A DNA stretch of 64,000 bases from Macrolepiota albuminosa (lineage: Eukaryota > Basidiomycota > Agaricomycetes > Agaricales > Agaricaceae). Made by a program: the position numbers and the translations under genes. Below are positions 23,364 through 35,893 of the stretch, piece by piece (the stretch's first letter is position 1; every line of letters begins with the position of its first letter). Location: assembly GCA_027475525.1 (NCBI GenBank), contig JAMWFC010000117.1:2590183-2654182 (forward strand), read 5' to 3'. The notes under the pieces were generated by a model that saw only the letters and a program-made list of their open reading frames with translations, was not told the origin of the DNA and made no database searches.

Positions 23364-24045
23364 TGCTTGCTCCCTGTCGCAAAACCTCGTACTCTTCGTT
23401 CTATCCCTTCCAGTATAGATTCAACTTCTATCCTTTACCCTGTACTTATCCGTATCTCACGGTTTAGTACTGTTGTTTTTGAGATCAACAGCTTGTACAT
23501 ATCGCATAATTTGATATCACTCATTAATGCTTTCGCAGTTACAGCAACTGATGTATATAAGCATCCTGTCTTTTCTACACATGTTCAATCTAGATGTCCA
23601 TCACTAAGGATCATTGGAAATTGTAATGAACACAGCGTATATAGAAAATGATATCACGCTTGAAAATATGCGATAGAGCCTCGCCCAATATAGACGTTGT
23701 GACTCGTTTTGGCGCTCATCTGCGTCAGTATAATGTACCACGATTGATTGGCTTCCAATTGGAGTGAGAACTAGAACTATGACAATGACAATGGCAGTTT
23801 CACTTCCCGGTTTTCTGGTACCTCTCGCATGGCCGATATCTCTCACATGTTATAAATCCTTCTATAAAAATGCTACATAAGAAACAACTTGAGATCACCT
23901 GAAAGTTCGGAAGCTCTACATCAAGGGAACATAGAACTACGAAAGAGTAATCGGCTGGATTTTTCATTACGCATGACAGTAGGCAATGCACTCCTTGTAT
24001 GCATGGGAATCGATTTCATCGTGAAAACGTTAGTCAAATATAAAA
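23364..24045. other. Convergent intergenic region
   Basis: About 680 bp of AT-rich DNA between the DUF6593 and PNO1 3' ends. No exon, RNA gene or repeat is supported. Confidence 0.4.
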
Positions 24046-25108
24046 TTACATGGCACGCTGCCTCATCCGACTGCTAACAGTACGCAAACCAGCATAGACT
24101 TTTCCTGGCGGTGAACCCAGGATCAAAGACACAATAGCATCTCGGGCGATTTTGATATTTTGAAAGGAACCCATGATATGAATTTTACTAAGGTGGAAAT
24201 GAGACAAGAGTCCACGGAGCAGCCAAACGCATCAACGTACGTATCGGCTAAAACAATGCGAGTTCGACTGGCGTTTTCAATTGTGAACTTTGTCTTGCCA
24301 TCTTGACCAGCGATACGGCCTGGGAAGGACAGATAATTAATGAGGAATAACTCATCGCTACACTCAAGCGAATTACCTATGGCTCGGGATAAATGATCTC
24401 CGTGCAGCGTCTTGACATCTTTAATCTCAAATGAGTCGAGGTATAAGTCATCCAGCCGAAGTAGTGCGATCGCATCCTGGGAAAGAATGAGATAAAACTT
24501 CGCTATGATTAAACGAAGCTACACACCTTCACATCAAAGCCAAGAGCATACGCCTTCACAAAGTCCGCACCCTTTTGTAGGGCCCCAATGTCTTTTGTCT
24601 CCTTTGAAGTCTGCAAAGCTCATTCAGGCTACATTTAATGATTTAACAAAGATTGATTTTGACATACCCTTATTTCAACGCATCGTCTCTGAACATTCAT
24701 CCTAACCTGTAGTCCCAGAATCTCCGTCAACGGCCCGAAAATATTAATCCAATCTTTCTTAATTGGAGTCATTCGGTGAGGCGGTATTGGTATTCGCCTA
24801 GTCTCAGACTTGATTCGGGTAGCACCTGCGCCGGGGGCCAGAGCAGGAAAAGTAGGAGCGGCAGTGGTTTCCAGTAGATCATCGTCAATCAAAATTTCAT
24901 CATCGTCTCCCTGGTTGTCCATTTCGATAAGCTGGTCTGTTATATTGGACGTAGATGCCTCTGCATCATTCATTTCGTGATCTTCATCTACATTTTTTGT
25001 CGAAAGTTTTGCAGGTTGGGAGGATTTGCGCTTGATCCTTCTACGATTTTTACGTGCAGCAAGTGATGGCGATGGTATTGGGACGGCCGAAGGAGTAGAG
25101 ACCACCAT
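24046..25108 (-). CDS. PNO1: Pre-rRNA-processing KH-domain protein Pno1/Dim2
   Basis: Nucleolar and cytoplasmic factor of 40S ribosome maturation, partner of the endonuclease Nob1. The N-terminus is a disordered basic then acidic region ([11 protein letters not shown], then [12 protein letters not shown]). The conserved core begins [20 protein letters not shown] and continues [20 protein letters not shown], a near-invariant family block. Downstream exons give the second KH-like region ([55 protein letters not shown]). The end is [20 protein letters not shown] followed by MRQRAM. The start at 25108 opens [20 protein letters not shown]. Several short introns separate the exons. Confidence 0.92.
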
Positions 25109-25708
25109 AGCTATAACCTCGAGGAGATTGCCAGGTGTTTTTGGTGCAAAAATCACTTTTCTGTAATTGGTCACACATGTGACCATTGCATCTAACTCGG
25201 TTAGCGTCTTTCTTTCAACTCGTACTCAAAATGACTGTCGTCAGACTGGCAACTTATTGTTCAGTTTTCTAGATGAAGTACTTATGTCTTCGATTGCTTC
25301 GAGATCCAAGTTTGTAAGGGGTGATGGTTAGAGCTTACTTTCTACTGAGATATTACTAGTAAGCTTTTAGTATATTACAGCTGATCCTGCTCGTTTTCTG
25401 GAAAGTTGACGTCTTAAGCATTATAATTTCTATAGTTCAGTTCAGAGGCTCTCGTTTTAGGTCAAGCGCGTTGGTCCTTTTATGACGTATATCATTTTCC
25501 TACCAGAAACGGATGTATGGTCGCAAATAGCATAATGATAGCAATGTGCAGACAAAGCAAGGTATGGAAGAACAAACCAACAGGTAAACAAAAAGTGGTG
25601 AACTATTCGCACCTCTATTCCGAAACATCTGTTCCCTTCGTTCCTCTTGAGTGCTCGTATTGATCAACAACAGAATTCTTGAGCAGACTGACGAGAACAA
25701 GAAGATCG
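25109..25708. other. Spacer between PNO1 and the copper radical oxidase gene
   Basis: 600 bp that must hold the PNO1 promoter and the oxidase 3' end. No exon or structural RNA is supported. Confidence 0.4.
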
Positions 25709-28070
25709 TCAGCGTTCAACCGAGGCGAGCGAGATAAACGCATACTTTTCCCAGGCGTCCTTGTCAACAGGCGGACTCTTACCATCCCCGATCATCACCT
25801 TGATTCCTACACTGGGCACTCCGTCGACGACATAGTAGATCCACCCTGGGCCAGGAGGGTAAACACCTCCATTAGGAGGGCCGACAATTTTGAGAACGTT
25901 ATCAACCCTCGAGCACTCCAGATAAACGAGACGTGTGTTAGCATGGTTTGCATGCGTCACGTAACCGAGGTCCATGAGCGCAACTTGATGTCGAAAAGTC
26001 ACAGTGTTATTACTGATTAGGATCAGGTAACGAGGAACACATACCTTTCTCTTCGCCTTGTTTCCCTACGGGTAATGTGACGTGAACCCTGACCTCTTCG
26101 CCGAAATTAATTCGTGTCACTTTTCCAACAAGTTCTGGTCGCTTCATCTGCATATATGGCGGGGATAACCACTCCACTCTATATTCTGTTCCATATTTGA
26201 CTTCGCTACGGTCCAAATTCGGATTGCTCCCAGCTATCATCACATCACCAGCTGGTGTCAATGTTGCCACACTATGGTAAAGTCGCGGTATCGAACTGGA
26301 AGGTAAACCTGCAGAAGAAAAGCGAGAACCATGTGCTGCGATTGGGTTGTACAAGACAGGTGTGAGAACGGGATGGTCGGCATTGGATGCCCCAACTTGA
26401 TGGAGGACATTTCCGTAGCCTGATATTCCAGTACCAGCCCCATTGACAATCAGAACATCACCAGTGGGAAGGAGCACCGCATCAGGCATGATACGTGCTT
26501 GTGGCATGGACTCAACTTGCCATCCATCGCCTATGCCTTTGTCGGTCAAAACCAGTCGCGAACACTGAGAGGACGCAGGATCTTGAGAAGATATCGCATA
26601 ACTTGCCTTGTCGTCCGGTATGTTGGAACCGCCACAGATAAGGACTTCAGGTTGATATTGGTTACTTGGTGAAAGAGGAAGAAGCAGTGCCGTTCCGGTC
26701 ATAGGATACGTGACCCGAACACCATTTGGGATCTGCGGCAATCTTCGTTCGTCGTTTCTTTTCCAGTCGTAGATGATTGCGTCACGGTTAGCGGCTATGA
26801 AAACCCTACCGTCAGGAAGAGAGAATGCTATTGGAAAGAGATTCGAATTCAGGGTTCTAACAAGGAAGTCCAGTGGGATAGGAAGACCATTGTAACCATG
26901 GATATTCTTCGGAGGATAATATTCTATAGTCGGGTTGTTAGTGGTCGCGTTATTCATCCAACCTCCTCGTTTTGACCCGCCGATAATCATAGCGCTGCCG
27001 TCGCTAAGTCGAATCACTGTATTATACCACCGCGGGCTGGCCATCCGGATCCTAAAATGGTTCTCATACATATCGCAATTATCAACAGAATCAGAATCAC
27101 AAGGTGATAGAATTCGAATGGCTTGAAGTCCATCAAGGTCCCCGAAATCCGCAGAAGAAGTGTGTCCTTCGACTATTGGATTTCCTCCAACGTTGATGAG
27201 CGTGCCGTTCCTGAGGAAAGTCCCACCAGCACAGAAAGAGTTTGATTGCATATTGAGAGGCTTAATAGCATGTGTGTGAATATTGTACAGAGCTCCCCAA
27301 GCAGGATGTCCCGATATCGTCAATGGATTATGTTCAACCTTGTCTACAATGAGGGCGTGACTTGAAGAGATGATCGCAAGCTGCATCGCATGTACACCAG
27401 TAGCTCCTTTCTGAGTTAAAGTCCATCGTGAAGATTCCAGGCCCTGCGCTGCAAGGAATGAAGAAACCTGTTGGGAAGACTGAATTGAAGACTGGTCTTG
27501 ATATTTGCTTCCAACTCCACGGGTAACGACAAAGACATCGAGGTCACAAAACGTAGTTTGCATAGCTCCCTTCCTGTATGCTGCGTTTGTTATCTTAATT
27601 GTGTGAGTCCCGTAGGTAAGGTCGAAGTCCCAGAATATGCGCTGCTGCTTGAGGGGAATGTCATCATCATGATAAGCGTCCACCACGCGAGGTTCATGGC
27701 CATCAATGGAAACATAGGCAATACCGTGCTTTCTGTCGCAAGTTCCAAACCACTCGATTCCGGTTCCTTTGAATGTGAACGAGATTGTGGCGCCTTTTTG
27801 ACTCGTAGATTGAATCGACTTGCGGTAATATCCTGAGGAGTATACAGTTTCCCAGTTTCCAGTATATTGTATAAGAGGAGAAAAGGAATCGTAGGCTTTA
27901 GCACCAGGCGGGACGTAGAAAGGAGTAAAAGTAGTTGGCGTAGTTGACCCAGGAGTTGTGTGGCCGTTCCAAGCCGAAACACCAGAGGCGAAAACAGACG
28001 CTAAGGGAATATCAAGAAGTAATAAACAGATCAAGATGGCGACAGTGCGCTTGAGACACCAGACAGTCAT
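25709..28070 (-). CDS. Secreted copper radical oxidase (glyoxal oxidase type) with an N-terminal beta domain
   Basis: Extracellular enzyme class that oxidises aldehydes or alcohols and yields hydrogen peroxide for wood decay. A signal peptide occupies residues 1-30 (VAILICLLLLDIPLASVFAS). Residues ~65-185 form a separate beta-sandwich-like domain (GNWETVYSSGYYRKS, GATISFTFKGTGIEWFGT, YGTHTIKITN). The catalytic part starts near residue 200 and shows the expected copper and radical sites: Cys in SFCAGGTFL and Tyr in SPRWYNTVIRL for the Tyr-Cys cross-link, the Tyr-His pair in RLYHSVATL, and His in VTHANHANTRLV after an intron at ~26037-25974. The end PGPGWIYYVVDGVPSVG is typical. Apart from that intron the gene is one long exon. 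The last ~20 residues are less sure. Confidence 0.88.
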
Positions 28071-28309
28071 GGAGGCAAGCGCAGTGGGGCAACAGCCCAG
28101 CTGCAGCCAAGATGAAGGTTACAAGCAATAACAAATAACGCGTCGCGAATTACACGGTTTATATTGAACCTTCAAGCTTCAAGCTTCAAGACTTGTCAAT
28201 ATATTAAAAATCAAAATAAGATAATATATTACTCGACAGCAAAACTACAGCAAGGCGATTACATATTGCTGCAGTAGAGTACAGATCTAGATAGATATAC
28301 ATATATTGT
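28071..28309. promoter_or_regulatory. Copper radical oxidase promoter and ADE4 3' spacer
   Basis: AT-rich. It contains a short CTTCAAG tandem repeat near 28172-28190; significance unknown. Confidence 0.35.
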
Positions 28310-30293
28310 CTAATGAGCAGCTTTCCAAGTGTTATGTAGACCAACCGTATCATCCGATCCATTTATTGGGTTTCCTGCTGAAACCACAGCAGGCTTTTCC
28401 TCCCTATCTGCAGAAGATGTACCCAGTCCTGTCATGCCATTCAACGCTGCCTTAGTACGCATATTATCCGCACGTAAACCTTCAAGATGTTGTAGGTACT
28501 CCTCAGTCACACCGCCTGTGACGTACTTTCCTGTAAAGACGGAACAGTCGAACGTCGTGATGCTCGAGTTGAGTGACCGCACGGATTCCTCAAGATCAGG
28601 CAATGACTGGAATATGACGAGGTCAGCACCGATGGCAGTAGCAATTTCTTCGGTGGTACGCCCATGTGCGACCAATTCGGAACGAGAAGGCATGTCGATT
28701 CCGTATACATTGGGATATCGAATAGGTGGTGCACAGCTTGCAACTATGACTTTCTTTGCACCAACGTCCTTCGCCATCTGAATAATTTCTTTTGATGTCG
28801 TACCACGAACGATGGAATCTATATAAAGCATGAGGTTCGTGGCCACGGATATAAAAGGTGTTAGCCCACCATCGACAAGAAGAACAACTTTATCAACAAA
28901 TTCAAGAGCCATCGCGTTCAATTTTCGACGGACGTTCTTTTTCCTGTTCTTAGAATTAGAACCAGGTAAACAGCCTAAGATTTCTAGCATACCTCATTTG
29001 CTGACCAGGCATGATGAACGTCCGTCCGACATAACGGTTCTTAATAAAACCTTCACGATACGGGAGCTTTAGTTTTTGCGCGAGATTCAACGCAGCCACT
29101 CGAGAAGTATCCGGGACCTGTTTACTGTATTCAGCCCCTGGTTATGCGTAATACTCGTGGGACTTACGGGAATGACGACATCAACTTCAATTTTATTTTC
29201 CTCAAGCACAGTTCTAACCTTTTCTGCGAGGGCATCGCCCATAGCCATACGACTGCGATAAACGCTAATGCCATCGAGGACGGAATCTGGACGTGCAAAG
29301 TATACATATTCAAAGATATCTGGCGCGAAAGTAGATGGCTTGGCAACTTGACGTCGCGATAGACTACTGCGAGTGATGATCACAGCCTCTCCTGCAACAA
29401 ACGTGAGCCGATGAGGATAAAAACATGTTTTCTATACCTGGTTTGACGTCTTCCCATTCACCAAATCCAGACGCATCAGCAACAACACTTTCACTTGCAA
29501 ACAAGTAATCGTTCCCAGTGGCAGTCTTTCGAACACCCATGCCAACAGGGCGAATACCGTTGGGGTCTCTGAATGCGATTATTCCAAAACCTGCAAGCAT
29601 TGCCACACAAGCATAGGCGCCTTTGCACTGTTCCATCATGCCTCCGATCGCGGTGAAAATATCATCTTCATTGATACGAAACTTGTTTGTCTGCTGCAGG
29701 TTGTTCGCAAAGATGTTCAAGAGCAGTTCCGAGTCGGACGCAGTGTTAATGTGCCGGTGGGCACTAGCATCCATAAATCCCATCAACTCATCGGTGTTGA
29801 TAAGATTTCCGTTCTGCAACCAAGCGTGTAAGAAAGACGTTGTTTATTGCAGTACCAAATGACGAACATGCGCAAAGACGATACCATAGGGAGAATTGAC
29901 ATAGAATGGCTGTGCCTCCGCATTGTTGAAGCTGCCTGCAGTCGGATAACGAACTGAAGAAAGAGAAGGACTATGTCAAGCGCACAATCATCAAACCATG
30001 TCGGCTCACGTACCATGTCCCACACCCATTCCACCGATCAGCCTAGAGATCGAGTTAGAGTCGAAGATGTCGCGAACCATGCCATTCGCCTTGCATTGGT
30101 AGAAACGACCCTTCGGACCGCAAGTGACGACCCCGCATGCGTCCTGGCCTCTGTGCTGAAGAAGAGAAAGGCCTTCACAGATCTCAGGAGCAGCGTCTGC
30201 ATTCGGATCGTGCAGTAAAAGACCTAAAATACCGCACACTAGATGATTAAAAATTAGAAAGTAATGACAAGAGTGATAAACGAGAGAAGTACT
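28310..30293 (-). CDS. ADE4: Amidophosphoribosyltransferase (glutamine PRPP amidotransferase)
   Basis: Catalyses the first committed step of de novo purine synthesis, making phosphoribosylamine from PRPP and glutamine. The protein starts [20 protein letters not shown], with the Ntn-hydrolase nucleophile Cys immediately after the initiator. [32 protein letters not shown] and [16 protein letters not shown] follow. The phosphoribosyltransferase part has [33 protein letters not shown] and the PRPP loop [18 protein letters not shown]. The C-terminus ends [10 protein letters not shown]. The codon before Cys is GTG in the genome, and the upstream AG is a splice acceptor. The start ATG is therefore probably formed by splicing an A (at 30293, or 30399) to TG at 30238. 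The upstream coordinate is tentative; the identity is secure. Confidence 0.92.
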
Positions 30294-30866
30294 CTGGCAA
30301 GATGTGAAAGACTGGTAGTCTTGATTGGACGAGTGACGTCGGGGCAAGGGGCTGCAGCGAAGTACAACATTAGAAATTTTATCAGATCGGCCTTTTACTA
30401 AAATCAATTGCCTCAAAAAGATTACGTTTACAGGCTTGGCTCATATTCTTCCTCTCACATCTCCCAGTACTTCTACTACGTCCTTGCGAACTCTTCATAT
30501 CTAAATTCGTTTACTTTTTTCTGGACTTACTGTCCGACAATGCGTCGATGGCGTCTACCGACAGAATTACTTACGTAACACTGACGGTTGAAGATAATTT
30601 TCACTTCCAGATCAGGCCCAGATGTTTTAAAAGAATACGCGGTTGAACGCGGTCTATTCTCGGTACACTATTATAATTTTTTACGTAGCTAATCCGGAAG
30701 GCAGGGTCATAATAGTTAGTGGTTGCGGAAGATCGTGGCGAGGGATGTGGTATCTATTGAAACAAGTGCAGTGGATGGATGATAAATGAGTGGAAGGATG
30801 AACTTCCGATGCAAGACGTATGCAGAGCGATAGCAACAACAGAACGAATGAAGGTAGTAGGAGTGC
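30294..30866. other. ADE4 upstream region and SAM synthetase 3' spacer
   Basis: No exon is supported. It must contain the ADE4 promoter and 5' leader, including the proposed leader intron, plus the 3' end of the SAM synthetase transcript. Confidence 0.4.
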
Positions 30867-32258
30867 TTAGAACTTAAGCTGCTTAGGCTTCTCCCAGGTG
30901 TATGCGGGGTTTCCTAAAGAACTTTATGAACAACATAACAAGAGGTATTTAAAGGATGACGCACCAAAGTGGCCGTAGGACGCGGTCTTCAGGTACTGAG
31001 GCTTTTGGAGGTCGAGTTCACGGACGATCACACCAGGGCGGAGATCCCAGTTATTACGGATGATCTCGACAAGCTCAGCATCGGTTTTCTTGCCAGTGCC
31101 ATAGGTATCAACGTAGACAGACAAGGGCTCAGCAACACCGATGGCATATGAGAGCTGAACAAGGACGCGGCGAGCAAGACCAGCAGCGACGAGGGACTTG
31201 GCAATCCAGCGAGCGGTGTAGGCAGCAGAGCGGTCGACCTTGGAGAAGTCCTTGCCGGAGAAAGCACCTCCACCGTGCGCACCCCAACCACCATAGGTAT
31301 CAACAATAATTTTGCGACCGGTCAAACCAGCATCTCCCTGAGGTCCACCAATGACGAAGCGACCGGACGGTTGGATCTAGACAAAATATCAGCTGATGGG
31401 AACTCTATGGAAGTCTGATATTTACGTGGTAGATGGTATGCTCATCCAGGAGGTTAGCGGGGATAACCTTCTTGATGATCTTCTCGAGGATCTCAGTACG
31501 AAGGTCGGCAGTAGAAATCTCCTCAGCATGCTGAGTGGAAATAACAACGGTATCAACACGGAGAGGAATGGTAGCGCCACCGTCCTTCTTGTATTCAACG
31601 GTGACCTGAGTCTTCGAGTCAGGGCGAAGCCATGAGAGGGAACCATCACGGCGGGCCGCGGCCATCGCAGCATTAAGCTTGTGGGCGAGCATAATGGTCA
31701 AAGGCATGTACTCCTCGGTTTCATCAGTGGCATAGCCAAACATGATACCCTGATCACCTGCACCGTGATCCTCCAAGGAACCATGATCGAGACCTTGGGC
31801 AATATCAGGGGACTGCTGCTCAATGGCAACAAGGATGTTGCAGGTCTTATAATCGAAGCCTTTCGATGAGTCGTCGTAACCAATCTTCTTAATAGTGTCA
31901 CGGATAACCCTCTGGTAGTCAACCCTGGCTTTTGTGGTAATTTCACCGAAAACCATGATCATGCCAGTCTTGGAGGCGGTTTCACAGGCAACCTTGGAGG
32001 AAGGGTCCTCAGCAAGGCAGGCATCGAGCTTTAAAAATTGACAGTTAGAGTCGAAAAAAAAACATAATTCTGCGTCGTGCTCACAATAGCGTCGGAAACC
32101 TGGTCGCAGATCTTATCTGCCGCAAGTATTTAATATTACCGACCTAACTCGATAAACGGTGGCGACGTACCGGGATGACCTTCACCAACGGATTCTGAGG
32201 TGAAGAGGAAATGACCAGGGGCAAGAGAGGGGCGGACGGTGTTTCCGTTGGGGGCCAT
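30867..32258 (-). CDS. SAM2: S-adenosylmethionine synthetase
   Basis: Makes S-adenosylmethionine from methionine and ATP in the cytosol. The start [20 protein letters not shown] runs into SESVGEGHP, the ATP-binding signature, interrupted by an intron just there. [10 protein letters not shown] lies on a small exon. [20 protein letters not shown], the signature hexapeptide GAGDQG with [10 protein letters not shown], and [14 protein letters not shown] follow. [20 protein letters not shown] and [20 protein letters not shown] are the second and third signatures. The last exon gives [14 protein letters not shown]. Codon use is strongly biased to C/G-ending codons compared with neighbours, as expected for a highly expressed gene. 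The paralogue symbol follows yeast use and is arbitrary. Confidence 0.95.
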
Positions 32259-32796
32259 CTGATCTGGGCAAGGGTGATGGAGGAGGGAGGAGGGGTAACT
32301 TTGCAGTGCAAACTTTTCAATTTTATTTTGTACTGCTGATGTAAGCCACTTGCCATATCACGCCATCCTTCTTCCCGCTTTGCGATATCTTTGCTGCTTC
32401 TGACAGGGCCGCCGTAGATCACGGAAGAAGATTAAAGATGGTTTTAAGTTCAGTTTTTTTTTCAGGAAGAATTGCGGATAAAACAAAAAAAAATGAAGAG
32501 TTGCGCATATTTTTCACTGTCTGGTCGTGATCCTGTATCCGTTGAGCTGGCACGCCGTGAGGACCCGGGTGAGGCTTTATGACACATGTAATGATGAATT
32601 GGTCAAGTCTGTATGTAACATCACTGTCAATTAAGATTCGATTTCATGAAAGTGTTAAAGTCGTTCGATACTGGCCAAAATTGCATCGGCCGATCGGTGA
32701 GAATGAATGAAGAGAGAGATCAGAGTGCTCCAAAAAAGGACATGATGTATATGTCGCATGTATATCATCAAGTTACCATCAAGTTGTGTTCAGTGT
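32259..32796. promoter_or_regulatory. SAM synthetase promoter and myotubularin 3' region
   Basis: The part near 32290-32500 has long pyrimidine/purine tracts (CCTCC-type and A/T homopolymers), common in strong fungal promoters. No exon is supported. Confidence 0.4.
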
Positions 32797-35704
32797 TTAC
32801 ACGATCTGTACACCTAAAGGATCTATTGAGCTTGCACTCGGTGACGGCGTCGGTGTCACACTACTCTCTTTGGACGTTGCATCATTTGTGGTTACTTGCA
32901 GAGCAGAAGTCAATGTCGATGGAGCCCTTGAGCTAGGGTATTCGACCGTGGGGTCCGGAGGAAGTGAGCTGGACGTTTCAGAAGGCTCTGGATCAGGATT
33001 GTGCTGCCTCGGTGGGGAGCGTACCGAGCTCCATGGATTATCTTCTAGGTCAGAAGGTGGTAATCGCGTCCGCGGTGTTGCCCAAGGATTCGTTGGCGCG
33101 GGTAAAGTCAAAGAAGTCAAATCGCCACGCGAAGGAGTTGAGTTAGTTGAGTAAGAGTCCTCGCCCCCTACATTCAAGGTATTACGATCCCGTAATTCCG
33201 CTGTCCTAGCAGGCGATGATCCTACCTCGTTTACACCGATGAAGTCCTTCGCAACGTTGGCGTACGTGTCTTGCATCACTGAGAATGCAGCTGAAGCGTT
33301 TGATGAGAGTTTTCCCCAAATTGACTTAACGCTGGTGCTCGACTGAAAGTCTGGAAGCTTGGGACGTGCAGGCCAATTACTTGAAGCTTGAGGGGACGGT
33401 GATGGTAATCGATTTATCCAAGGAGTCGCATACGAGCCGAACAAGACAGTATTTTCTGTTCGTGCTGGTTTTGGAATACTGGAATCTAGAGCAGAAGAAG
33501 ACGACGGCCCTGAAGGAACTTTTGTGTTAGGTGTTACTCCAGAACCAATGCTGAGTGAGCGCATCGGTTGGTCCAAGATACTAGAACTGGGCGATGATGC
33601 GACGGGCGCAGGCGTTACGGCAGAGTCTGCATCAGCCAGGTCATCATCGACAGTCTCTGTAATACCAGTGGTTTCGCGCGACTGTGCTACATATGGCCGA
33701 CCATTCATTTCCTCGTCCGTTCGACCATATAGCTCATTCCAGAAGCGAACGTCTTTGGGATTCGGGAACAGTACACCCATGTCCGCGTCCGGCCCACGGT
33801 TTGTTGGATGGTCTAAAGAAGGATTGTACATCGGGTTTAGATTCAGAACCATTTCTGGCGGCGAGTTCAGGAAGTCCCAAACACTGACTGTACGCTCGGA
33901 TGGAGGGCTGTCACCATCACCAACGCGGCGCTCTCGTTCGCAGTTGTACAAGAACGTGCCAAATTGACAGGCATACAAGTGGTAATATAGCTGGTGTAAG
34001 AAGCGTTCATTAAATTCGAAGCGTTCGGGAAATTGACGCTGTATTTGGCGGACGGACTCCAAGAACTGGTGGAAGACAGGACTTGTCTCCTTTATATGGT
34101 TCTGCGATGCAAACCGATTTTGTACGGACGCCAAAAAGGCTTCTGCACCTCCTGCATTGGCTGAGTCTCCCGGCGATTGGAAAAACTTGTCTGAGGAAAG
34201 ATGACCACAACGATCGAGAAACTTGTGACCGAACGACAACCAATCCTTCTCAATGAGAATCTCAAATCCGTGTATCGTCCGGTAGAAGGGATCGAGGCAT
34301 AACTGAGAGAGAGCGGAGAGTTGCGACGTGCGATCCCAGCCATCCGAACAGTGTATCAGAACATGTGAGGAGTTGACATGCACGTTCTTTGTACAAATCA
34401 CCACCCCCTCCAATATGGCCGATATATGCCGTAGCCAGCCGGAGCGACGCAGTGCCTGTCGATCTAACACAGAGAGAGATGAAACTTGTTCTGATAAATC
34501 GGTTTTTATGCTTGCAAGGAGAGTGTCAGCTTCTCGAAGGGCTTCAACAACCTTGCCCAACGATTCACGCATAGTGTGGATGTGGTCGATACCAAGATAA
34601 ACCTTCTTGCCGTCCTTGTAGTGGTCCATATTTTCTGTACCAGCACCCTTGGCAGAGTTCGCCACTGCATTAACCGTGGGTCGCGCATCAATAATCAGGT
34701 TTGTAGTCGTCGCTCCATAGACAGGAGTGTTCGAAGCACGCGATTCAGGGGACATATGTGTTTGAAAGACGGCCTCGATGAGTTTCTCGTCCTGTATTGA
34801 TCGATTCTGTGTAATGCCAACCATTGGCTGGCTCGACCTCGTTATACTTCCCTGTTGTAGTCGTAAATAATAACCCGAGAAGCAGGAAGATAACGACACA
34901 CATAATTTCCCCAATGGAGGTATGTCAAGACTGGGATCCGACATTTGCTGCGGTACTTGGAGGCATATTGTAACGTCGTGTCGCTAATTCTTGTAGGAAC
35001 AACCAGGCGTGCTGGATATGTGGAGCAGAACTAGTCGCTATGAACAATAAGTAAATGGTCTAGATTGGTCGAGTGGAATACCCACAGAGTAATCCTTATT
35101 GATATCAGTAAACCGCCATGTCTTGCTGCGCGATTCAATACCCATGCGCCTGAACTCGTCACGCGGGGAATAGATTGACCAGCCGGATGATGTAGGCAGC
35201 GGTGGGTTAGGACGATAAAAGAATGCGTAAAGTTGTGAAACAGACGCTGAGACTGTTCAGACTCAGATGTAATCTTTGGGGTAGATGATACATACTCGCA
35301 ACTGTGAGTTCCTTTACGCTTTCAAAAACATCTGTAGCATCTTTGTCCTTGGAAAACGATAAAGAAAACGTCTCAAATGTTCGTGTGTGGAAGGTGACAG
35401 GGTATTGACCCTGGAGTGTTTGCGGCAGGCAGGAGACGAGTGAAATGATAGGATATGGGACCTGGATGGAACAGCCTGACCATCAACCACAGGCGCAGAA
35501 AGTGCTCGAAAGCTACGCACCCACATCTCCTTCTCGGATTCTTCATCATATCGGAAAATGAGATGATGAGCGGTCAAGTGGATTGTGCCCAGCTTCGTTG
35601 TCCCAGATTTAGTACATGTAACACATTCGACCTGTAGATCGTTTAGCAGAGAGCCAAAACTCGTGGCAGTCAATTCCAACCTTGGACACTCTTATAGAGT
35701 CCAT
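32797..35704 (-). CDS. YMR1: Myotubularin-type phosphoinositide 3-phosphatase
   Basis: Lipid phosphatase acting on PI3P and PI(3,5)P2 in endosomal membranes. Exon 1 is short (MDSIRVSK at 35704-35681). A 49-nt intron leads to VECVTCTKSGTTKLGTIHLT, the PH-GRAM domain. YRPNPPLPTSSGWSIYSPRD and EFRRMGIES follow. The phosphatase domain has ITRSSQPMVGITQNRSIQDE and the CX5R loop HCSDGWDRTSQLSAL, then EILIEKDWLSFGHKFLDRCG and ETSPVFHQFLESVRQIQRQF. The last ~300 residues are Ser/Pro-rich and disordered, ending SASSIDPLGVQIV. The catalytic Cys and Arg are present, so the enzyme should be active. Confidence 0.92.
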
Positions 35705-35893
35705 GACTGGCGAGAGAGGACAATGCACGAGTATGAGAGTGGTGGTATTTGAGAGGTACCTTAGCGGAGTTATACTTCCGGTTACTCAACAGTGATACAT
35801 CAAAAGTTCGTTAAACGTTCAAATCTCTTTGAACCAAGGTACACAGTACACAGTGGTGAATATCTACAGCTGCGCTACCTTTCAATCCCCATT

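Noticed and set aside
28170..28195. Short CTTCAAG tandem repeat as an attachment site or element end
   Set aside because: Too short and simple; no paired copy or flanking target duplication seen.
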